This document shows, in pieces, positions 59,294 through 64,000 of a DNA stretch of 64,000 nucleotides. Location: NCBI GenBank assembly GCA_965227095.1, contig CBDDFL010000002.1:1-64000 (forward strand), given 5' to 3'. Each line of letters begins with the position of its first letter. The stretch's first letter is position 1. Made by a program: the position numbers and the translations under genes. This DNA comes from JANQMY01 sp965227095. GTDB taxonomy: Bacteria > Pseudomonadota > Alphaproteobacteria > JANQMY01. Under the pieces are notes generated by a model. The model was not told where the DNA came from and searched no databases. It saw only the letters and a program-made list of their open reading frames with translations.

Positions 59294-60282
59294 GCAATCT
59301 CAAACTATCCCTTGCCATGGGAAATTATGACCGGACGCGTGCCATTGTGGATGGAAGAGTGCAGATAGACGGTGTCGATCCCGTGCCCATGCTACTGTCC
59401 CCAGAGGAAATGTTCTTCCGGGCATTCCGCCACGAAGCTTTCGATATCAGCGAAATTTCGTTGTCCTCCTATTCGATCTCGGTCGCCCGCGGAAATCCGC
59501 ACTATGTCGCGATCCCGGTCTTTCTGAGCCGGGCATTCCGTCACACTTCAGTCTACATTCGAACCGACAAAGGGATCGACACGCCGCAGGATCTAAAGGG
59601 CAAGCGCATTGGCATCGCCGAATACCAGCTGTCCGCCAATGTCTGGGTGCGCGGCATTCTCGAAGAGGAATACGGTGTCAAACCCTCCGACATCATCTGG
59701 GTGCGCGGCGGTATGGATACGCCGGGCCGGCCCGAAAAGATCAAGGTTCAGTTACCCGACAATATCCGCATGGAAGAGGCGCCAGTTGGCAGCACGCTGA
59801 ATGGCATGCTCGAGGCCGGTGAGATCGACGGCTTCGTCGGCCCGCGTTGGCCGCGTTGTTTCGCCGAGCGGCATCCGCACGTAGGTCGGCTCTTTGCAGA
59901 CAGCATCGCTACGGCCGAAGCCTATTTCGAAAAGACACGGATCTTTCCGATCATGCATGTCCTTGGGGTGCGCCGCAGCCTCGCAGAAGAATACCCGTTC
60001 CTACCCGCCGCCCTGCTCAAGGCGTTCACGCAATCGAAGCTGTTGGCAGAAGAAGCTCTGTCTGACACCTCGGCAACGAAAGTAACGATGCCCTTCGTCG
60101 AGGATAATCTCAACCGCGTGCATGCGCTAATGGGTGACGACCCATGGAGCTATGGCGTCGGCGGCAACGCCCATGTCCTGAACAAGTTTTTGGATTACCA
60201 CGCGAGTCAGGGTCTGTCCCCGCGCCGAGTGGAGATCGAAGAACTGTTCCATCCCTCGACCCTAGAAGCCTACAGCCTTTAA
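59290..60282 (+). CDS. pht5: 4,5-dihydroxyphthalate decarboxylase-like protein
   Basis: A 330-residue protein matching the 4,5-dihydroxyphthalate decarboxylase family in length and sequence: LSLAMGNYDRTRAIVDGRVQIDGVDP, FRAFRHEAFDISEISLSSY, IPVFLSRAFRHTSVYIRTDKGI and KGKRIGIAEYQLSANVWVRGILEEEYGV. The fold resembles a periplasmic-binding protein without a signal peptide. It would produce protocatechuate, which the pca genes degrade. ATG overlaps the previous stop (ATGA). A 147-residue unknown follows 13 bases later. Confidence 0.85.
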   Translation: MSNLKLSLAMGNYDRTRAIVDGRVQIDGVDPVPMLLSPEEMFFRAFRHEAFDISEISLSSYSISVARGNPHYVAIPVFLSRAFRHTSVYIRTDKGIDTPQDLKGKRIGIAEYQLSANVWVRGILEEEYGVKPSDIIWVRGGMDTPGRPEKIKVQLPDNIRMEEAPVGSTLNGMLEAGEIDGFVGPRWPRCFAERHPHVGRLFADSIATAEAYFEKTRIFPIMHVLGVRRSLAEEYPFLPAALLKAFTQSKLLAEEALSDTSATKVTMPFVEDNLNRVHALMGDDPWSYGVGGNAHVLNKFLDYHASQGLSPRRVEIEELFHPSTLEAYSL

Positions 60283-60295
60283 GAGGAGCGCCACA

Positions 60296-60739
60296 ATGGA
60301 AGAGTACGCACCCGGAGATATCGTCGAGGTCGAAACACCGAAGGGGTTGGCTTACGTGCAGCTCACCCATACCCACCCGAGCTATCCTCCCGTGGTCAAG
60401 TTCCTCCCGGGGCCTTACGAGCACCGGCCCGACAATGTGACTGTATTGGCCGAAAAACCCGCACCGATGGCCATGGTACCCTTAACAGGGGCATTGAATC
60501 GGTTAGGGTTGAAGCACGCGCTTGCCGGAAGGTCGGACATTCCGCATTCGGAAAGAAGTTTCCCGATTTTCCGGATGCCGATTCGCGACAAGCAAGGCGA
60601 GATCATCTATTGGTGGTTCTGGGACGGCCAAGGGTTGACCTATTCTACCGAGCTGATGGAGCAGCAGGAGACGCTGCCAATGCGCGAGGTTATATCCTCA
60701 GACCACTTCCTGGATCAGTTGCTGGCCCATGACAAGTAG
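60296..60739 (+). CDS. Hypothetical protein in the aromatic-acid operon
   Basis: A 147-residue soluble protein (EEYAPGDIVEVETPKGLAYVQLTHTHPSYPPVVKFLPG...) with a beta-rich N-terminus followed by an Asp/Trp-rich segment (IIYWWFWDGQG). No family is certain; the N-terminal phrase slightly recalls Imm26-like domains. It begins 13 bases after the decarboxylase and lies 27 bases before a transporter gene, so it belongs to the operon. It may be an accessory or regulatory part of the pathway. Confidence 0.7.
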   Translation: MEEYAPGDIVEVETPKGLAYVQLTHTHPSYPPVVKFLPGPYEHRPDNVTVLAEKPAPMAMVPLTGALNRLGLKHALAGRSDIPHSERSFPIFRMPIRDKQGEIIYWWFWDGQGLTYSTELMEQQETLPMREVISSDHFLDQLLAHDK

Positions 60740-60766
60740 CAGGTACAATCCGCGCCGACACGCGCG

Positions 60767-61702
60767 ATGACTGCGGGGTTCGGCGGCCTCTTGGCCGCGT
60801 TCGGAGCGTTCTGCTACGCCTTGAGTTCGGTTTCCATTGCCAAGAGTTCCCAATCGGTTCAAGGCCGCGGCAACGACGTTCTTATCTCTGTGCTGATGAC
60901 CGCCTTTGTCTCAGGGGCGCTTTGGCTGCTCCTGGGTCCAACGATGCCGGAACTTGGACTCGGTGTGCTCATTGGTGTGGCCTATTTCGTTGCAGCAGGG
61001 GTGCTTGGTAACGTTCTCGGCCGTCTCACGCTGTTTCGCTCCGTAGAGCTTGCCGGAGCCATCGAAACCGGATTCATCCGACGCCTGATACCTGTGTTTG
61101 CGGCGCTGTTGGCGTTTTTTTTTCTGGGTGAGGTCATTACGATACCAGTGGTCATCGCCTTCTTCCTGGTTACCAGCGGCGTGGTAATCATGATGTCACG
61201 CGCTTCGGTCAAATCGGCTTCTGACTTGGCGGTCGGAGATCCCGACCCTCAAGAGAGGAACAAGGGCCGCGCGATGGCCGTAGCGTCCGCCGCCGGGTAT
61301 GGCGGCTCTTTTGTCTCCCGAAAGCTCGCCATGCAGACTTTGCCTGACCCTCTGGCCGGCGTGTTCATCGGTGCGATGACGGGCCTAATGTGGTTCGCGG
61401 TCTCCTGGGTGTTCCGGTTCAAATCGCGCAACGCGTTGTCCTGGCGAATTCAGCGGCCGAGCGGGTGGCAACTGCTGGCTGGCAGTTCGATGACCGTTGG
61501 GCAAGTGGCGCTGTTCTTTTCGCTTATGTTCACTGATGTGACCGTCGTCGCGATCATGTCTTCGATCGAGATGTTCTTTGCCGCCTGGCTCGCAGGCCAC
61601 ATCTTCAAAACCGAACGGCGCCCGGGTCCCAGATTCTACCTGTCGTCTGCACTAGCCGCGACCGGTGTGACACTTCTCGCCCTTGCGCCAAGGTTTGGTT
61701 AG
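60767..61702 (+). CDS. EamA-family (DMT) transporter
   Basis: A 311-residue membrane protein with about 10 helices, split into two EamA halves: LGNVLGRLTLFRSVELAGAIETGFIRRLIPVFAALLAFFFLGEVITIPVV and MTVGQVALFFSLMFTDVTVVAIMSSIEMFFAAWLAGHIFKTERR. Members export or import small metabolites. Here it could export excess pathway acids or import a substrate. It is the last gene of the operon and converges, with a few bases of overlap, on the second MarR gene. The start at 60767 (ATG after a short gap) lacks a strong Shine-Dalgarno. Confidence 0.85.
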   Translation: MTAGFGGLLAAFGAFCYALSSVSIAKSSQSVQGRGNDVLISVLMTAFVSGALWLLLGPTMPELGLGVLIGVAYFVAAGVLGNVLGRLTLFRSVELAGAIETGFIRRLIPVFAALLAFFFLGEVITIPVVIAFFLVTSGVVIMMSRASVKSASDLAVGDPDPQERNKGRAMAVASAAGYGGSFVSRKLAMQTLPDPLAGVFIGAMTGLMWFAVSWVFRFKSRNALSWRIQRPSGWQLLAGSSMTVGQVALFFSLMFTDVTVVAIMSSIEMFFAAWLAGHIFKTERRPGPRFYLSSALAATGVTLLALAPRFG

Positions 61703-62151
61703 TGGGACTGGCAACACGCAATTGCGAGATTGTCCAGCAGCTTGTCCATCGCAGCGAAAAGGTGACCCAACTCGTCGGGTTCAAATCCCGCCGAGGCGTG
61801 ATCTGCCGCGAGACGCGCAGATTTCATTGCGCCATCTATCGTTCGAAGGCCTGCGTCAGTCAGGTCGACATGAACCACGCGCCGGTCGGACTGGCTGCGG
61901 TTACGCGTGATAAGATCTCGCTTTTCGAGCTCGTCCAGGACGCGTGTGGACGACGCCTTTTCGATGCCCAACAACCCGGAAAGCTCGGATTGTTTTAGCT
62001 TGCCTTCCTCTCTCAGGCACCGGAGATGAATGTACTGCGCCATGCTGAGCCCGGTTTCGCGCAACTGCTCCTGCAGCAGCTTACCATAAAGATGATGCGC
62101 CAGGCGGAGCGACGCCCCAAGACCACGTTTCTTGGAAGGTGATTGCGGCAC
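61699..62151 (-). CDS. MarR-family transcriptional regulator 2
   Basis: A 150-residue MarR protein: LRLAHHLYGKLLQEQLRETGLSMAQYIHLRCLREEGKLKQSELSGLLGIEKASSTRVLDELEKRDLITRNRSQSDRRVVHVDLTDAGLRTI. It starts at GTG 62151 with AGGGGG upstream. It is divergent from the Rieske ferredoxin operon, whose upstream region has TTAGATGTCTTA. Both its own and the ferredoxin promoter could be under its control. It converges on the EamA gene. Confidence 0.88.
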   Translation of the reverse strand: MPQSPSKKRGLGASLRLAHHLYGKLLQEQLRETGLSMAQYIHLRCLREEGKLKQSELSGLLGIEKASSTRVLDELEKRDLITRNRSQSDRRVVHVDLTDAGLRTIDGAMKSARLAADHASAGFEPDELGHLFAAMDKLLDNLAIACCQSH

Positions 62152-62168
62152 GACTTGCGCCCCCTAAT

Positions 62169-62212
62169 TTAGATGTCTTATTTCTTGACAATTCTAAAGC
62201 TGTTCTTATAGT
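62169..62212 (+). promoter_or_regulatory. TTAG-N4-CTAA-like site and promoter of the ferredoxin operon
   Basis: TTAGATGTCTTA (62169-62180) lies just upstream of TTGACA (62185-62190), 16 bases and TATAGT (62207-62212). It is also directly upstream of the divergent marR start. Unlike at the other sites, the operator is before the -35. Confidence 0.65.
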
Positions 62213-62265
62213 AAGGCAATCTTACTAACTTGAAGCAAGACTGGGCAACAGACGGAGGAGCTAAG

Positions 62266-62631
62266 ATGCCAGAAAGATTGCTATGCGCGGTGTCGGACTT
62301 GAGCGACAAGACGGCAAAAATTTGCGAGGTCGACGGGATCGAGATCGGGGTCATTCGGCACAAAGGAGACATCGTTGCATATAAGAACGTGTGTCCGCAC
62401 CAGGGCGGGCCGGTATGCGAAGGCCTAAAGATGCCGCAGGTCTGCGTCGAACTCGACGACCAGCAGCGCACGCTCCGGCAGACCTTCAACGAAGACGAAC
62501 TGCATTTCGTTTGCCCGTGGCATGGCTGGGAATTCAAGATTGCGACGGGCGAAGCGGTCGGCGATCCGAAATACAAAATGAAACGCTACAACGTGGTGGA
62601 GAGAGGGGGTGAGGTCTATGTCGAAATTTGA
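62266..62631 (+). CDS. Rieske-type [2Fe-2S] ferredoxin
   Basis: A 121-residue Rieske protein. Cluster ligands are in VCPHQGGPVCEG (Cys-Pro-His) and FVCPWHGWEFKIATGEAVGDPKY (Cys-Pro-Trp-His). The two boxes are about 45 residues apart, with a long charged insert (DDQQRTLRQTFNEDELH) not seen in small Rieske ferredoxins. It could deliver electrons to a Rieske oxygenase. The PDR-like reductase upstream does not need one, so it may serve another oxygenase outside the window. ATG 62266 has GGAGGAG upstream. Confidence 0.85.
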   Translation: MPERLLCAVSDLSDKTAKICEVDGIEIGVIRHKGDIVAYKNVCPHQGGPVCEGLKMPQVCVELDDQQRTLRQTFNEDELHFVCPWHGWEFKIATGEAVGDPKYKMKRYNVVERGGEVYVEI

Positions 62632-62917
62632 TCAAATAGCCACTGAAGCTCCTGCTCTGGACGCATCGCTCGATGCTGTCCTGAATGCACTTCGCAACCC
62701 CGAAAGCAGTGGCCTGCGCGCCGAGCAACTTCAGGCGCTGCTTTCACACGCTGTGACTGCATATGCAAAACTTCGCGAAACCAATGACGGCTTGCCCGCA
62801 TTCCCACGAGACAACGATGTCTCGGCGACAGCTGTCGCCATCGCCGCGACCGGCATTCTCGATGCCGCCGATATGGCGGTGTTCGAGTTGGGCATGTGGC
62901 AGACACTAAATCCGTAA
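62618..62917 (+). CDS. Small helical protein of the ferredoxin operon
   Basis: A 99-residue, all-helical protein with no known family. It starts at ATG 62618 inside the end of the ferredoxin gene (13-base overlap, another frame) with GAGG upstream. It has LDASLDAVLNALRNPESSGLRAEQLQALLSHAVTAYAKLRE and a C-terminal hydrophobic helix (AVAIAATGILDAADMAVFELGMW). The position between a Rieske ferredoxin and an amidohydrolase suggests a small partner or regulatory subunit. Confidence 0.7.
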   Translation: MSKFDQIATEAPALDASLDAVLNALRNPESSGLRAEQLQALLSHAVTAYAKLRETNDGLPAFPRDNDVSATAVAIAATGILDAADMAVFELGMWQTLNP

Positions 62918-62937
62918 CACGAGGGGAGAGAGATAAA

Positions 62938-63477
62938 ATGTCATTAACGGGCAACACGATGAACTACAGTTCGGATAACGATCCGGCGATCCAGGAATTT
63001 AATACCAGCAAGCTGCTGAAGAACGCACGTAAGCAAGCGGAAGATCGCAACTACAAAGACTTCTTCATTTGCGATGTGGACAGCCACCACTATGAGACTG
63101 AGGCCTTGCCGGAAATCCTGCAGTACATGGACGACCCAGTGATGCGCCATCTTGGCTTGTCAGCCGGTAACGTTGGTCGAGCCGGCCTTATTCCGCAGGC
63201 GATCGGTTCGCAGGACATGGCTGGGCGCGTGACGCGCTATGCGGGTCGGGACAAAGAAATTGTCCCCGAAGAGCCGCACCGCGACATCACTTTGGCCCGG
63301 CGCTGGATGGACGCGATGGGTACGGATATGGCGTGCCTTTTCCCAACCCCAATGCTGCTGTTGGCGACGCACCCCCAAGTCGAGGTCGAGGTGGCAATGG
63401 CCCGCGCCTATAACCGTTGGCTGAGCGAGCGCATTCTTGAAGAAGACAATCGCCTCGTATCCATGGTTGTCGCGTAG
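62938..63477 (+). pseudogene. Truncated amidohydrolase (ACMSD/5-carboxyvanillate decarboxylase-like), split by a transposon
   Basis: 179 residues from ATG 62938, with GAGGGGAG upstream. The start of an amidohydrolase-type metal enzyme is visible: FFICDVDSHHYETEALPEIL, with the Asp-x-His region, then RRWMDAMGTDMACLFPTPMLLLATHPQVEVEVAMARAYNRWLSERILEEDNRLVSMV. Full-length relatives are about 300-400 residues. The reading stops at GTCGCGTAG where the transposon end begins (63468), so the C-terminal half with remaining metal ligands is lost or lies beyond the window. It is the third gene of the ferredoxin operon. Confidence 0.75.
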
Positions 63478-63584
63478 CCCTTAATTGTGAGATGAGAAAT
63501 CCAACGAAATCAACGGCCTTGCTTTGCCCTTAAATATGATATTTTGCCTTTAAATCCGATATTTTTGCCCTTAAACCTGAGACA
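63477..63584 (+). repeat. Clustered transposase-binding-type repeats at the transposon end
   Basis: The cores are GCCCTTAATTGTGAGA (63477), GCCCTTAAATATGATATT (63526), GCCTTTAAATCCGATATT (63546) and GCCCTTAAACCTGAGACA (63567). The three inner copies are in tandem 20-21 bases apart, all in the same direction; the first is alone, next to the tip. Confidence 0.8.
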
Positions 63585-63613
63585 GGGTTCGCAGCTTCGT
63601 GTGGCAAATATTG

Positions 63614-64000
63614 ATGGATGATGATCGCGAAGACTTCGTTGCCGCTGGTGCTGAGGAGGCGCGCAGGGCGGCCGTTCTGCGTCCGCTTGTTCAGGCATAT
63701 CTCAAAGGAACTGGCAGTCTGGAAAGTGGCATCAATGACGCCGTTTGGGAGCTTGGTGTCAGCAGGGCGACTGTCTGGCGCTGGATAAAGCGTCTGGCCG
63801 AAGAGGGTGGGCGCACCAGCGCGCTGGCTTCTCGGAAACGGGGCCGCCCGACTGGTACAACCTTGATATCCGGCAAGGTGGAAGCGGTGATCGAAGAACA
63901 TCTTCGCCGTTATTTCTTACGGCGGGAACGCCCAAGCCTGTCGCGCATCGTGACAGAAATCCGAAGCGCGTGCTGGCAGCAGGGCTTGCAACCGCCGACA
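63614..64000 (+). CDS. Mu/TniA/TnsB-type transposase, 3'-partial
   Basis: 129 codons, open to the end of the window. The N-terminal part has a helix-turn-helix (VWELGVSRATVWRWIKRLAEEGG), then RTSALASRKRGRPTG and VEAVIEEHLRRYFLRRERPSLSRIVTEIRSACWQQGL. This is the pattern that precedes the DDE catalytic core in TniA/TnsB/Mu-type transposases; the catalytic core itself is outside. ATG 63614 is the first reasonable start after the repeats. It should act on the repeats just upstream. Confidence 0.8.
   Translation, partial: MDDDREDFVAAGAEEARRAAVLRPLVQAYLKGTGSLESGINDAVWELGVSRATVWRWIKRLAEEGGRTSALASRKRGRPTGTTLISGKVEAVIEEHLRRYFLRRERPSLSRIVTEIRSACWQQGLQPPT

Larger units (their letters stand above)
63468..64000 (+). 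mobile_element. Left end of a TniA/TnsB-type transposon
   Basis: The element starts TGTCGCGTAGCCCTTAA at 63468, inside the amidohydrolase gene. Four copies of a repeat with the core GCC(C/T)TTAA lie at 63477, 63526, 63546 and 63567; the last three are spaced 20-21 bases. They look like transposase-binding sites. A transposase-type gene starts at 63614 and runs off the window. Ends starting TGTCG and clustered repeats occur in Tn402/Tn5053- and Tn7-related elements. Confidence 0.8.

Noticed and set aside
1..64000. CRISPR arrays, tRNA and rRNA genes
   Set aside because: No regularly spaced repeat-spacer array or recognisable RNA gene was seen by eye; a covariance-model search was not possible.

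Overview
The window looks like part of a RepABC-type extrachromosomal replicon (plasmid or chromid) of a marine alphaproteobacterium, most likely Rhodobacterales/Roseobacter group. This rests on the repA-repB-repC cassette with GTT-N4-GC-N4-AAC palindromes, a backbone of ParB-like, DUF3768, ArdC-like and strawberry-notch-type genes, the rhizobial/roseobacter pcaQ<>pcaDCHGB gene order, and a TAXI/TRAP transporter. Family names come from reading the translations; no database search was run.

Layout. (1) About 1-10,224: the right part of a tailed-phage late region: a frameshifted S74-type tail protein, a run of overlapping virion genes, a second fibre-like protein, a GH24 lysozyme, nested Rz/Rz1-like spanins, a secreted nuclease and small minus-strand genes. 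(2) 10,318-17,731: a minus-strand plasmid backbone. It starts with a strawberry-notch-type protein cut off after its methyltransferase-like half where the phage DNA begins, then a ParE/RelB toxin-antitoxin pair and ParB-like, DUF3768 and ArdC-like genes, separated by recurring large hairpins. (3) 18,078-23,009: a class II Fic protein, then repC, an antisense RNA, repB and repA. (4) 23,010-27,343: decayed vapC-like remnants, a serine recombinase, a tyrosine recombinase and an RHE_PE00001/DUF1612-type protein. (5) 27,394-35,446: accessory redox genes (luciferase-like and quinone oxidoreductases, SDR, NmrA with a divergent HxlR regulator), a Bcr/CflA-type exporter, an Fe-S-type regulator divergent from an Fe/Mn superoxide dismutase, and a HAD hydrolase. 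(6) 35,574-43,676: a complete protocatechuate/beta-ketoadipate pathway, pcaBGHCD with pcaQ and pcaFJI with pcaR. (7) 43,733-63,477: an aromatic-acid cluster with an aldehyde dehydrogenase, nadC, a ThDP-dependent enzyme, a 2-hydroxyacid dehydrogenase, two MarR regulators, a TAXI/TRAP transporter, a phthalate-4,5-dioxygenase-type Rieske oxygenase and reductase, a dihydrodiol dehydrogenase-type Gfo/Idh protein, 4,5-dihydroxyphthalate decarboxylase, an EamA transporter, a Rieske ferredoxin and a truncated amidohydrolase. (8) 63,468-64,000: the left end of a TniA/TnsB-type transposon that interrupts the amidohydrolase and runs out of the window.

How it fits together. Read as a pathway, phthalate (or a close relative) would enter through the TAXI/TRAP system, be dihydroxylated by the Rieske oxygenase and its reductase, dehydrogenated, and decarboxylated to protocatechuate. 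The adjacent pca genes would then cleave it and carry it to succinyl-CoA and acetyl-CoA. The most notable unexplained signal is a dispersed operator-like element, TTAG-N4-CTAA. It sits inside or beside promoter-like -35/-10 sequences in front of the aldehyde dehydrogenase, the TAXI gene, the Rieske oxygenase, the reductase operon and the ferredoxin operon, with a weaker copy before one of the two MarR genes. This suggests one MarR-controlled regulon over at least five transcription units.
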